Shown here in pieces: positions 1 to 9,509 of a DNA stretch of 64,000 nt (within the stretch, counting starts at the first letter, position 1; each line of letters opens with the position of its first letter). Made by a program: the position numbers and the translations under genes. This DNA is from Fulvia fulva (taxonomy: Eukaryota; Ascomycota; Dothideomycetes; Mycosphaerellales; Mycosphaerellaceae), in the NCBI RefSeq assembly GCF_020509005.1, contig NC_063013.1, forward strand, positions 3,968,001-4,032,000, read 5' to 3'. The notes under the pieces were generated by a model, which was not told where the DNA came from, made no database searches, and saw only the letters and a list, made by a program, of their open reading frames with translations.

Positions 1-174
1 ATGTTGCGGAAGTCGGAAAAAACCAAGTGGGAGTTAATTACTGCCATGCTATACTTCCCGATACTGTGTGTGGGTATACCGGGACAGGTAGCGGGGAAGT
101 TGGGACCGAGCGAGGAGCCACAGTGTCTAGCGAAGATGTTAGCAAAGTAGGCTATGGGCAACGAGCCAAGATCT

Positions 175-1329
175 TTACTTACGGGCTGGCTGACGGGTGA
201 GCACATGTGTACCCTCCAGGACCGTCTCGACCTTGGTCAACGTGCTGATGCTCGTGGTGGTCTGAGTAACAGTAATAGTGACTGCCGCGCAAGGAGCCGA
301 AGAGATCGATCTCGTGCTGATAGTCGGGATCGAGACTGGAACATTGACCGGAGTGGCCGAGGAAGTCGAGACTCTGGACAGCGTCTCAAATCTTGTCCTG
401 CGCAGCGTGAGGGTGGTTGCTGAGAAGATCGTGGACTTCGACTTGCTCGAGGTCGGACCAGCACCGGTTGGAAGTGCACCAGAGGCAGCAGATCCAGTCG
501 AATGGATCATTGAGACTGTCCCGTTCGCGAAGGTGAATAGAGCGAATCCAGATGCCGAGTGGGTGCTTGTCTGGACGGGAGAACCCGGAGTCATTGTACG
601 CGGGGGATAGCAAGCGGTCACAGTCTTGGCCGAGGGACAGTGACAGAGGTCAAGTCCCTTCGTTGGCGCTACTGGTAGAACCCCTCCAATGCACTCGATT
701 GACACTGTCTTCGGAGCCGCGTTAGGATCGCACGGCGGGCAGCTGTACGACAGCGAGGGAGTGCTGGTCGGCACTGACTTCGACAACGAGGGAATCTCTG
801 TCGACAACTGGCTGGGAAGCGGCACAATCTTGATGCTGCTTGAGGACGAGGTCAAGCTCCGCGCCGATGTGGTTGATACTGGGCCAGAAGTCGAGGTCGA
901 AGATGACGGAAGCTCGCTGTGCGGCTCTTCTGGGCCTGGTGGTGCCATTGGAATCGACGTAGTAGTCGACGACGAGGTAGTTGTCGGGAGTTTCCCGACG
1001 GGAGGGCTTGCTTGTGGGATTGTGGTGAGTGATCGGGTGAAGCTATCCGCAGATGCAGCGCCCGGGAGGAGAGACGACGATGTCGAGGTGGAAGAAGAGC
1101 CGCCCACGGGATTCGGAGGTCCCTGGTTGATTGTCGCCGTGGCAGTGGTAGTCTCGCAGCCCACTTCGATGACAGTGTTATCTCTGGTCTCCTTGTGCGG
1201 TATGCACTTGCTTGAGGTCGCCGAAGTGACCGAGGTCACGGAGGTGCTGGAAGTGGTGGTCTCAGCACCGGCCGCCATGCCCAAAGACATGATTGCCACT
1301 GCTGTGACGGCAAGACCGCGGAAACGCAT
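175..1329 (-). CDS. Ser/Thr-rich secreted mucin-like protein
   Basis: Single-exon reading frame of 384 codons with an ATG at 1329. Residues 1 to about 22 form a typical secretion signal (MRFRG, then a hydrophobic core ending AGA). The rest is dominated by Ser, Thr, Pro and Val, with many SSTST and TTTSS runs that would be heavily O-glycosylated. Two Cys-containing islands (about residues 42-58 and 195-245, including a CPPC and a CHC) break the mucin-like stretches. I recognise no catalytic domain. Proteins of this build in filamentous fungi are usually cell-wall or surface mucins, so a wall or extracellular location is inferred. There is no transmembrane helix or clear GPI signal at the C-terminus, which ends in RQPARK. 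The frame on the opposite strand (689-1405) is a by-product of the skewed codon use. Confidence 0.75.
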   Translation of the reverse strand: MRFRGLAVTAVAIMSLGMAAGAETTTSSTSVTSVTSATSSKCIPHKETRDNTVIEVGCETTTATATINQGPPNPVGGSSSTSTSSSLLPGAASADSFTRSLTTIPQASPPVGKLPTTTSSSTTTSIPMAPPGPEEPHSELPSSSTSTSGPVSTTSARSLTSSSSSIKIVPLPSQLSTEIPSLSKSVPTSTPSLSYSCPPCDPNAAPKTVSIECIGGVLPVAPTKGLDLCHCPSAKTVTACYPPRTMTPGSPVQTSTHSASGFALFTFANGTVSMIHSTGSAASGALPTGAGPTSSKSKSTIFSATTLTLRRTRFETLSRVSTSSATPVNVPVSIPTISTRSISSAPCAAVTITVTQTTTSISTLTKVETVLEGTHVLTRQPARK

Positions 1330-2012
1330 TCTTGCGAGCCTTGCGCGTCAATGTGTTGGATGCTATGCGTATAGCGTGGTGTCTGGTGGATATCGATGTC
1401 GATAGAGATGGATGTGGTCCAAAGGAGTGTGGTTGAGGGGAAGAGGTGGTGTTGTTGGTGGTTGTTGGAGGTGGAGGAGGGGGGATGTTGTCTGGACAAG
1501 CAGAGAGAGAGTAAGGAGAAGGAGGGCAGGCTTAAGAAGGGCTCTCTCGCGTCTCCGGCAGGACAGATTGCAGTTTAGCATGTGTTGCATGCAGCCTGTG
1601 CGAACCAGAGCTGATTGCTCGCGTCAGAACACAGCTTTCATCTGATAATGACATGTGGAAAGCAGACAATGAGGGAAGATTGAAGAGAGCCATGAGATTG
1701 AAGCCTTTGCACGAGCCAATTCCAGGAGGCGAAGACCTGACATGTGGGCCAGCGCGTCGTTGGCCTTCTTCTCAATGTATACCTACCAGGCCAGTGAAGC
1801 GGACTCCATCATATAGCTCTTGGCGCGCCAAGTATTTCGAGAGTCGATACGCGAGGCGTTGACCACTGAGAGTCCCGTTGGGATAGCTACTATGCTACTA
1901 TCCTCCAATGTCCATGGCATTGATATATTGGATCGATATCACGGACCATGCTACAGGTATTAGGGCATTCTGAGTCGATTTAAGGGCATCGAACCTTGTG
2001 CCTGGAAGCCTA
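1330..2012. other. Intergenic: promoter side of the mucin gene, 3' side of the amidase
   Basis: No gene recognised. Bases 1380-1520 hold a GT- and GA-rich purine stretch that is probably leader or promoter of the mucin-like gene. The remainder would be 3' flank of the amidase gene. Confidence 0.5.
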
Positions 2013-3826
2013 TTACAAGTTGCGTACTGGTATGTTCCGCTCCTGGTAACCGAACCACTTCGGCGGCGTCCGCTTGTATGGCGTGCTGGCCATGAGGTCC
2101 TCGATTGCGGAAGCCCAGCGTACAAGGGCATCCTCTCGCCATGTTGTCTGCATCAAAGCAAGTCCATAAGGCATCCCAGTAGCCGAGGAGATCCCAGCAG
2201 GAATGGTTATCATGGGGTAGCCTGCTTGAGCAGCGATCTGATAGCTCTGTCCCACATCTGGTGGGACGAGAAGTGCATCGAGCTGCTTTCCGCCTGGGCC
2301 TAGAAACAGTGCGTGATCGATGCCACGTTCTCTAGAAGTCGAATGGATGAAGCTCAATGCCTGCAGTATGTTTCGTTCATGACGCCTTTCGTCTCCGTAC
2401 TGGCCAAGAAGCCGTCCTGTCCGGAGTAGAAAGCTGGATTCCCTAGCGGCCATGGATTACCGCCTTCGCTGCCATCGTTTGCATAGTTGTACTCAACGAT
2501 GTCCTCCAGTGAGCGGATATGAGTGTTGTTAAGGTCTGCCAGATAAGACTTGATGTTGTTGTAGAAGTCGACCTTGACTACAGTGTACTCGGACTCATTC
2601 GGGTAGCCACGTGTAGTCCCGTAGTCCCAATTCCAGCCGTCTGGCGAGACAATTGTCTCATAGTCTAGAAGCTCGGTGTTGTTCACGATCGTGGCGCCAG
2701 CAGACTCGATTAGTGCGATCATCGAGAGTAGTACCTCGAGCTGCTCGTCGCTGGCATAGACCCAGAAACTCGACCACGGGATGCCGAAGATTGCGTTGCA
2801 AAGAGTTGTCTTGTTCGTGAGATACTGTGCATAGCCTTCTGATGGCGTATGTCCAACTTGAGCTAAGGTGTAGTTGTCTCTCTCATCGGGTCCATAGATC
2901 GCGTCAAGCACGTAGGTCACATCTCGGACACTTTTACCGAAACAGCCAACGCTGTCTTGGTGTGCAGACTCGGGAACCACACCAGCTCTTGAGGTTAGCC
3001 CAACAGTCGGTTTGAAACCTACGATCGAATTTCGCCCAGCTGGATTGATAATTGACCCATCCGTCTCTGTCCCAAGCGCGAACGGAAAGACATTGGCTGC
3101 CACGCCCACAGCAGATCCGCTACTGCTGCCGCCAGGGCTCACCGTGAGGTTGTATGCAGAGCGACATTGCCCGCCTCGAGCTGAGTAGCCTTCAGAGTAA
3201 TTGTTGCTTCGCATATCTGCCCACTCGCTCAAAGTCGCCTTGCCCGTGAGTAAAGCACCGGCTGCACGCAGCTTCGCCACAACGTGAGCATCTCGAGGGA
3301 CAACCGAGCTGAGTAAGGCCCAGCTCCCAGCCGTCGTCTCCATCCGATCTTTGGTCGCGATGTTCTCCTTGACCATGAATGGGATGCCATGCAATGGTCC
3401 TCGGATATGGCCGTCTCGTCGCTCAGCGTCAAGACCAAGAGCTAACTCGAGGAAGTCGGGATTGATCTCGAGCACGGCGTTGATGTAGTCATCAGTCTGC
3501 CATATCCGCTGCAGATAGCACATAGCCAGCTGCTGCGATGTGAGGTTGCCATGCGACAGGTATTCTTGCAGCTCGTCAATGGAAGCCTCCTCTATCACGA
3601 CGCCGTGGCATTTCGGCATAGGAAACAGTTCGGCGCTGTTCGCTGCATCTGGATCTGGAAAGTCAAACGGCAGTGGTCGGCCCAGCGTCTGCGATTCGAC
3701 ACCGAAGCCATGATGTCTCGATGCGTCGAGGTTCGTGTTGATGGCCAGAGCAGGAGCCGAGGACAGCAGGAGCGTTGTCGCCAAGCAAAGTTTCCCGACG
3801 CGTGATCCTCGCGAAACCATGTCCAT
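2013..3826 (-). CDS. Secreted amidase-signature hydrolase with an apparent 1-base frameshift
   Basis: The first frame (ATG at 3826) begins with a signal peptide (MDMVSRGSRV then a hydrophobic core to APALA) and continues as an amidase-signature (AS) enzyme. The Ser-cisSer-Lys triad is visible: Lys153 in MVKEN, cis-Ser at about 234 in the GGSSSGSAVG block, and the nucleophile Ser258 in TETDGSI. The family hydrolyses amide bonds; the substrate cannot be told. The frame stops at 2354, but the homology continues without a gap in another frame to 2013. Around 2361-2372 the protein must step from MNETY to LQALSF, which needs one more base than is present. The two frames overlap exactly there, so there is no room for an intron. 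It is either a real frameshift (pseudogene) or a sequencing error. Its ATG lies about 140 bases from a divergently read NTF2-like gene. Confidence 0.8.
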
Positions 3827-3964
3827 CGTGTCCTTCTCCTTCTCCGTTCGCTCGTTGCCTACAACTTGATCTGGAAGTCCTCCTCAAGTGGAAATAGGCC
3901 TTCCCCCCCTTCGATGCCATCTTCTCAATGGCAATATCCAGCGGCGTGCATATGCAGTGACTAA

Positions 3965-4574
3965 GCCACTCTTCCCTCTTGGTACTGCCTCATCCTCTCC
4001 TTGACGCTAGCCTTGGCCTCCCTCATCTCCGCGGCCACGACACAACGCAGCGCTCAATGCATCTCCCAATCTGAGGCTAGATCCCTCGTCGCGAAGTTCG
4101 TCGGCATCCTAGGCCGTACCGACCGCAACGCAGCTTCCACCGCCCAGACCATCCTCACCCAAGACTTCAAAGAATACTCCAACTCAATCTTCTCCCTCAA
4201 GGGCCAATCTGTAGATCATCCGTTTCTCACGCCCTGGATTGCCTACTAACAACTTCCAGCTCACTTCGTCCGGGCTCGTTGCCTCCTCGCGCCAAGCCTA
4301 CCTCGAGGAAATCGGCGGAGCACCAGCCCCACCGCGCGGTATCGAGACCCTCGACATCATCGCTTCATGTGATAAGGTTGTCTGGTTCTGGATTTCCCAG
4401 AATGTTGGTAGTGGGCTACAGCCTGTGAGAGGCTTCAACTTGTTCAAGGTTAAGAGGAATCGGAAAGGCCAATGGCAGGCTTATAGTCTGGATGTGGAGT
4501 TCGACAGTATTGCTTGGGGAGTTGACATTGGGATTAAGGTCACTTATCAGAATGGGACTGTTGTGCCGAAGTAG
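3965..4574 (+). CDS. Small secreted NTF2-like (SnoaL-like) protein, start unresolved
   Basis: Two exons: one ending at 4210 and one at 4260-4574, joined across a 49-base GT-AG intron (4211-4259) with a perfect CTAAC branch site. Frame is kept across the junction. The product starts with a hydrophobic secretion-type segment (LILSLTLALASLIS), then an NTF2-like cone fold sequence: the SQSEARSLVAKF helix, the DF.EYSNSI segment, and the C-terminal strands VRGFNLFKV and YSLDVEFDSIAW. Small secreted NTF2-like proteins are common in Dothideomycetes, mostly of unknown ligand. No ATG lies in frame between the stop at 3962 (TAA) and the hydrophobic segment. An in-frame ATG at 3914 would fit if that TAA were absent. 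The true start could also be in an unrecognised upstream exon. Bounds at the 5' end are therefore provisional. Confidence 0.6.
4211..4259 (+). other. Intron of the NTF2-like gene
   Basis: 49 bases, GTAGAT at the 5' end, CTAAC branch at about 4245, TTCCAG at the 3' end. Phase 0: it falls between codon 70 (counted from 4001) and the Leu codon at 4260. Confidence 0.75.
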
Positions 4575-5095
4575 GAGTGCTCGGCTTCGATGGATGAGAT
4601 CGGTAAAGATGGGTACAGGGGGTTGGGAGGATGGTGTCTTGGTTGGGAGTTCAGCTTATGCGAAGCAAAATGTTGCTCTTGTCGGTTAGTGATCAGTAAG
4701 GTAGCTCAATTGCATACATCGTCATAAAAGGCTCGTATTACTAGCTTCGCTACCTCGTCCTAGAAGGTTTCCCTCTGAGGACCTCACATCCCAGCCTGAG
4801 GCAGTCAGCACAGATCTCTGGAGGCATTGTAGGGCGTGCTACTGTCTTTGTGCGATGATTGGTATGGTCGTTCTCGTACCATCACACCTGAGCCTCGGAC
4901 GTTTCGACGGCAGCATGACCCATACTGGAGCAAAGCATTGAACTTCCTCGGCGGCATCCTCGTATCGCCGTGCTTCCTCGCCTCCCCAATCCTCTCAAAA
5001 GATCGTTGTAAAGCTGAGTACAGAAGTGAGGGCCGGTGGTTGTCCATTGAATTGGCGGCACTTCGACCTCGGCCGCGAAGTGGATGAGACCACTC
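4575..5095. other. Intergenic between convergent genes
   Basis: Lies between the 3' ends of the NTF2-like gene (plus) and the 2EXR-like gene (minus). Frames present on both strands have no recognisable content. I see no RNA gene or repeat. Confidence 0.5.
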
Positions 5096-5608
5096 CTATC
5101 GCAATGTGACTGCTGCCCATGCCTTGGGTAAATCGTCTGCATAGTTGTACCGAATAGCTAAGGTTGGCAGATAGTATCTGCGCTCGAGTTGCAGGCTCAT
5201 GATCTGGTGTGGCGCCAGCTTCGTCCATAGAAATGGGTAAGCACGTGGGTTATTCAGGGCTGGGAAGAAGTCGTTGCCTAGCCACTCCTCCCAAATCATG
5301 ATCGAGTCGAACAGTATGGGTGCGGCTTCTGCTCTGATCTGACGGCAGGTGTTGATGAAGCATGGTGGATGCAGAGGTCGATCCTGCACCGGGCCAAGGG
5401 CGGCGGTATCTTGGTTGAGTTTATGTTGGTGCTTCAAGTCTGCGACTGAGGCCAAATACCAGATACAATTCCGAAGCTCTGCCGGAATGCGTAGTAACGG
5501 ACAGCTCATTGCATTCTTCGCGCGAACGATGTTATGATCGAGTTGCTGTAGGTCTTCCAATGATATCTTGTCGAGGCTTTTGATGAGGGAAGCAAGAGTG
5601 ATAGCCAT
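5096..5608 (-). CDS. 2EXR / F-box-like hypothetical protein
   Basis: The frame carries the fungal 2EXR / F-box-like signature: an LLRIPAELRNCIW motif followed about 45 residues later by INTCRQIRAEAAPILF. This pair is widespread in hypothetical proteins of filamentous fungi and is thought to be a degenerate F-box-like helical motif; no partner or substrate is known. The open frame reaches back to an ATG at 5833, but that ATG directly follows the stop codon of the upstream DUF4598 gene. The start is better placed at the internal ATG at 5608 (MAITLASLIKSL), which opens a helical segment just before the motif and leaves about 225 bases between the genes. The C-terminus (residues after about 110) is rich in aromatic residues. 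Confidence 0.55.
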   Translation of the reverse strand: MAITLASLIKSLDKISLEDLQQLDHNIVRAKNAMSCPLLRIPAELRNCIWYLASVADLKHQHKLNQDTAALGPVQDRPLHPPCFINTCRQIRAEAAPILFDSIMIWEEWLGNDFFPALNNPRAYPFLWTKLAPHQIMSLQLERRYYLPTLAIRYNYADDLPKAWAAVTLR

Positions 5609-5833
5609 AGTGGGCAGTTGTTCGGATCGATAGTCGATCGTGCCTTGGAGATGAAAAATGCTTGATGGGCCAGGCGCTAAAGTGTAGATCCAGAACGTCT
5701 TGTGCGGCCAATCCTTTCCGTGCCACATGCCAATGGTTGCGCTTGGCAGGCACGTAAGTCTACAGTACCCATCCATATGAGTGTTCATTATCAATGCGCT
5801 TCCGACAAAGTGATGTTCCTTCCGAATAGCCAT

Positions 5834-6499
5834 TCAAGTATTGTTATCCTTCACCTCCTCGACAGTGTATCTCTTCTGCTCTCCGGCCAACCCCAGCAGC
5901 GTCTGCATAACATCCTTCGAGTCCTGCTGTTCTCCCTCGTCATCACTCCCACTTTCAGCGTCGCCATCACGCTGCTCTTCCAGCACACCCAGACCCAAAT
6001 GCATCTCAATATGCTGCCCATCCTCTGCAACACCCTCCATACTCAACGCCGCGCCTTTCGCAGCCAGTGCGCTATTCGCTTGCTGCATCTTCGGCATGAA
6101 AGCCTGTAACTTCCTCCTCAGTGCATCTGCGTCTTCCTTTGATCGTTGCGCATCAATTTGCGGCTTCTTCAGGCCGCCGAGCGTCACAACTGCCTCGTCC
6201 TCCTCAGCCTCATTCTCATCCCCATCTTCATCTTCGTCGTCGTCTGATGAAGAGCTGTCGCTTGAGATGGATGAGACAGTGCTGTCAGAATCGTCTTCTA
6301 CCTCATCCTGTGTAGGCGGACTGCTCTGTCGCGTATCCTCCGAGGCGCCTGGACTACTGCGCATAGCGGAAGCCTCCGAGACGGAAGCGATCAACTGCTC
6401 GCTGCTATCGCTGGGTGGAGAGATTTTGCTGCGTTTGGAATTTCGGCGAGTTCGGACGGGGAGGAGTTCTGCTTCTGTCGATGTGCGCTTCTGGGCCAT
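5834..6499 (-). CDS. Acidic nuclear DUF4598 / NOPCHAP1-like protein
   Basis: 221 codons, single exon, ATG at 6499. It begins with a basic, probably nuclear-targeting segment (RTRRNSKRSK), then Ser-rich disorder, then a very acidic block (DSSSSDDDEDEDGDENEAEEDEA, about residues 80-103). The conserved part is at about 120-175: LRRKLQAFMPKMQQANSAL followed by IEMHLGLGVLEE. This pattern matches my memory of the DUF4598 family, whose human member NOPCHAP1 (C12orf45) helps assemble box C/D snoRNP proteins with the R2TP chaperone. The assignment rests on that motif and the acidic composition; function in this fungus is inference. The stop codon (TGA, 5836-5834) is followed at once by an in-frame ATG. 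Confidence 0.55.
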   Translation of the reverse strand: MAQKRTSTEAELLPVRTRRNSKRSKISPPSDSSEQLIASVSEASAMRSSPGASEDTRQSSPPTQDEVEDDSDSTVSSISSDSSSSDDDEDEDGDENEAEEDEAVVTLGGLKKPQIDAQRSKEDADALRRKLQAFMPKMQQANSALAAKGAALSMEGVAEDGQHIEMHLGLGVLEEQRDGDAESGSDDEGEQQDSKDVMQTLLGLAGEQKRYTVEEVKDNNT

Positions 6500-6995
6500 G
6501 GTTGCTCAATACATCCTGTGTGACTACCGCGATCGAGATGGTCAAAGGACCGTGTTTCTGCAGAACTCACGAATGTACGATTGAGCCAGTGGAATATGCA
6601 GCCGAAGGGTCTCGGAGCTCGGCTCGGACGAAAGTTTTGAGTGTTTCCACTGCGTTGGGAACGAGTCGGGGGTCCTGCTGTGTAACCACACCTCCCTCTC
6701 CTGCATCTCGCGGAGCTATGTCCGAGCTATTCTGTAGCATCACTGTGATCAGTCGACGATTTCGATGCGAGGGCAAGGCGAGAGGAGAGGAGACTTGCTA
6801 TCTCTATCATCATCATTCTCTAAGCGAGCTACGGTATACATTAGTGCTATCTCATTTCTCCAAACGCCGTCGTAGTATTATCTCATGGTATCATGGTATC
6901 GATCCATGCCAGACAAGGCCTTCCTGAACGCCCTGCCAACGCATAGCCAGCGCCATGAGTGCGCTATTCCCAGCCCGACTGTCCTATGCTTTCGT
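6500..6995. other. Intergenic: 3' flank of the transcription factor, promoter of the DUF4598 gene
   Basis: No gene recognised. Frames on both strands in this stretch show no domain or signal. Confidence 0.5.
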
Positions 6996-9509
6996 CTACC
7001 CACCGCTACCAACCCTTCTCGCCCTCGGAGGCAGGCTCAACACAAGATCGTTCGGCTGCACCACAAATGGGTTGGGGTTAAAGCCCATCTCGGGGCTGTT
7101 GACATCGATTCCAGAATCAACACTGCTCTGCGCCACCAGCGTTGCCGGTCGCTTGGCAGTGGTCTGTGTATACGGCTGTCCCATGTTCTTGACAGCCTGG
7201 TGCATCGGCTGTGAAAGTAAGACCCCGTTAGTGATGTGTTCGTTTCCAGGACTCTGCATTTTGGACCAACATACAGATAAGGCTTCCCAGCATTCCTTTG
7301 CTGCTGGGTTTTGCAGGGAGAGGTTGAGCAACAGCTCTTTCGCTCGCTTGCCGTATTTGATGGATTCGGATAAGAGGCTCGAGTTGGAGCTGCCAAGCTC
7401 AACTACAAGGAGAACCATTGCGGCTTGGACGAGGACGTCGATTGTGGTGAAGTATGCTTCATGGAGCTGAAGGCGCTTGTGGAGGGTTTCGGCCACTTGG
7501 ACAGCGTAAAGGGCTGCCTGAACAGCTCGGTGCGCGTAGGCAGCCTCTCGGGTCGGTTTCTCTGAGCGCGATTGCGTGTTGTGCAGATGATGTACGAACG
7601 GTGACAGCAATGTGAGGTGTGCCCACGCGTGTAGATACGAAAGCAGCAGTTGCAATCTGCGCAAGTTTGTCAGCGATACTTCCACTGTGGAATGTGCAGT
7701 GCTTGGTCGGCCGGGTTGGCTGTCCAATGAGTTGCCGTAGCTCGCGGCCAGATGCGGTCAGCGACTCACCTGGTCATATTCTCGATGGGTACGGCCAGTG
7801 CTGGGGAGTTCTGCGTCCATGCCTCAAGCTCGTCGCAGGCCGTCGCAAGGTTCTGCTCGTTAATGGTGTAGCTACCACCATCTACAGCCTTGCCTGCAGA
7901 CGTATGGCGATACGTATAATCAATCGCTCCGCTCAACATGTTGGATAGCTGCGAGGCTGCAATGCAAGGAACCAATTCTTCATCAACAACAGCTGTGGAC
8001 CATAGTGGAAACGGCGCCACGTTCTGTTCTCGCGATGAAATGACATGCGGGATGCCTAGCGAGCTGGACACGTATGCGTCCAACATGCGGACGGTGGACC
8101 ATACGCGCTGTCGTGTCGTCTGCTCATCGGCCGGATAGCCTGGAACCGCTTCGTGTAGTCCCATCCGTAGCGCACCACTAGCAGCAGCACACACATACGC
8201 GTGTACCCGCGTCAGAGCGGCACCAGCCTTGAGGTATAATGCCATGCACAGGATAGTCTGCAGCGCCGGGAGACTACGGTCGCAGTTTGGCAATGGCGCC
8301 ATGTCTCTAGCAGCCGCGAAGTACGCCAACCCTTGTACTCGCCTGGTGTCCGCTGAGGCAGTGCTGGCCATATCGAAGCGCATTCCAAGGGCCAGTAGTG
8401 AGTAGATCAGCGCCAAGTCATCGTGGTCGTTCTCATCTTGGCCGAATGTGTTCGTGTTGTACAGCCGAAACACGATCCCGTCGATGTATCTTCTGTCAAT
8501 GAAAGGCCACAAAACAAACGCCTCTGAAAATGCTATTCCAACCCAGTGCAGCAGCTCTGCCTTTATTGGTAGCAAAGGATGAGCATTGCCGTTGATTGGT
8601 ATGCTGTCGATCGGCAAAATGGAGTCCAATGCTTGCACCACTTTTAGGGATGACTCCGGGCGATCCGAAATAGGCGGCGATGTAATTTGGTTGCAATAAT
8701 TCCATTGCTGGCGAAGTATGTCGATACCGTAGGGCTTGCCCCTCGGCTCCCTGGTCATCGTGGTCAAGCGATTCGCATATCTGTTTGGCATCGATGGTTG
8801 AAGAGTAGAGCTGTTGGAGTAGCTGTTCACGTCAGATACAAGGGACGACAAAGTAGGCAACGAGTCGATGAACGGTCGAGCCGAGAATGTTGGGCTGCTG
8901 TGCGAAGAGCCGTTGAAGCTGGGAGAGTGGTTGGCCGAGCCAGCGCCTCCATTGCCCTCTTCGGCCACGGTTGCGACCGGTCCAGTCTTGACCTGCTGTT
9001 CAAGATCATTCACTTTCTTCTCCAGATGCGCCACATAGGATGGACCGCGAGCCTGCTTGATCGTGTGACCATATGAGCATTGAAGTCTGAGACATATCAG
9101 TGCGGCCCTGTCATGAGGAATTCATAAGCACATACCCAACCACTTTGCAAGCGCTGCATTCAGCATGGCCATCGCACCGCGATTTCCTTCGTCTACCTGG
9201 TGACAAGTCAGTACCAATCGCGATGGAACAATCAGCAAGTCAGCAGACTGACATTGATCGCACTAGTGAAAGGTCAGTATGTGGTACATTATATCCTCGC
9301 TAGGAGGTATTACCTACTGCTCGAGCTGCGCGCTTGCGCATGATCTTCATGTGGCCAGCAGAACCCGTGGCCGGAGAGTGCTGGCGCGAACCAGACATCA
9401 TCGGTGAATGCGCATCCTGTGAACCTGATGACCGCCTCCGTAATGTTGCTTGTATGCCATGTCGAACCGCATCGCTAGCAAGCCAATCGTCCTGCGTTGA
9501 GTTTTGCAT
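6996..9509 (-). CDS. Zn2Cys6 transcription factor with fungal_trans domain (five exons)
   Basis: My gene model on the minus strand has exons 9509-9318, 9262-9249, 9192-9136, 9086-7770 and 7656-6996, 2241 bases in all (746 residues). All four introns are GT-AG (55, 56, 49 and 113 bases) and the frame closes at every junction. Splicing yields a complete binuclear zinc cluster that no single frame shows: C-X2-C-X6-C-X5-C-X2-C-X6-C, from CDQC to LQCSYG, preceded by a basic stretch (MRKRAARA) and followed by a linker and the start of a coiled coil (VAHLEKKVNDLEQQV). The fungal-specific transcription factor middle homology region follows at about residues 200-480, with the hallmark RQRVWSTVRMLDAYVSS. 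Exon 2 is only 14 bases. The target genes cannot be inferred. It should act in the nucleus as a DNA-binding regulator. Confidence 0.85.
7657..7769 (-). other. Intron 4 of the Zn2Cys6 transcription factor
   Basis: 113 bases, GTGAGT donor and TTGCGCAG acceptor with a GCTGAC branch site. It splits an Arg codon. Confidence 0.8.
9087..9317 (-). other. Zinc-cluster exon/intron block (introns 1-3, microexon)
   Basis: Contains intron 1 (9317-9263), a 14-base exon (9262-9249), intron 2 (9248-9193), exon 3 (9192-9136) and intron 3 (9135-9087). Each junction is placed by GT-AG and by the cysteine spacing of the Zn2Cys6 motif. Confidence 0.75.

Noticed and set aside
1..150. ATG at base 1 with a 49-codon frame
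   Set aside because: Ends at 150 with no domain, and could equally be chance at the window edge.
689..1405. Long plus-strand frame (238 codons)
   Set aside because: It is antisense to the Ser/Thr-rich protein gene. Its Val/Glu/Asp-rich composition is what complementing a Ser/Thr/Pro-rich gene gives, and it has no domain.
2354..2460. A short intron in the amidase
   Set aside because: Any GT-AG pair that would restore frame is only about 23 bases long and would delete conserved residues; the frames overlap without a gap.
5841..6584. 247-codon plus-strand frame, Ser/Cys-rich
   Set aside because: Mirror of the acidic DUF4598 gene; the Ser-rich composition follows from the Asp/Glu codons on the other strand, and the minus gene has a recognisable motif.
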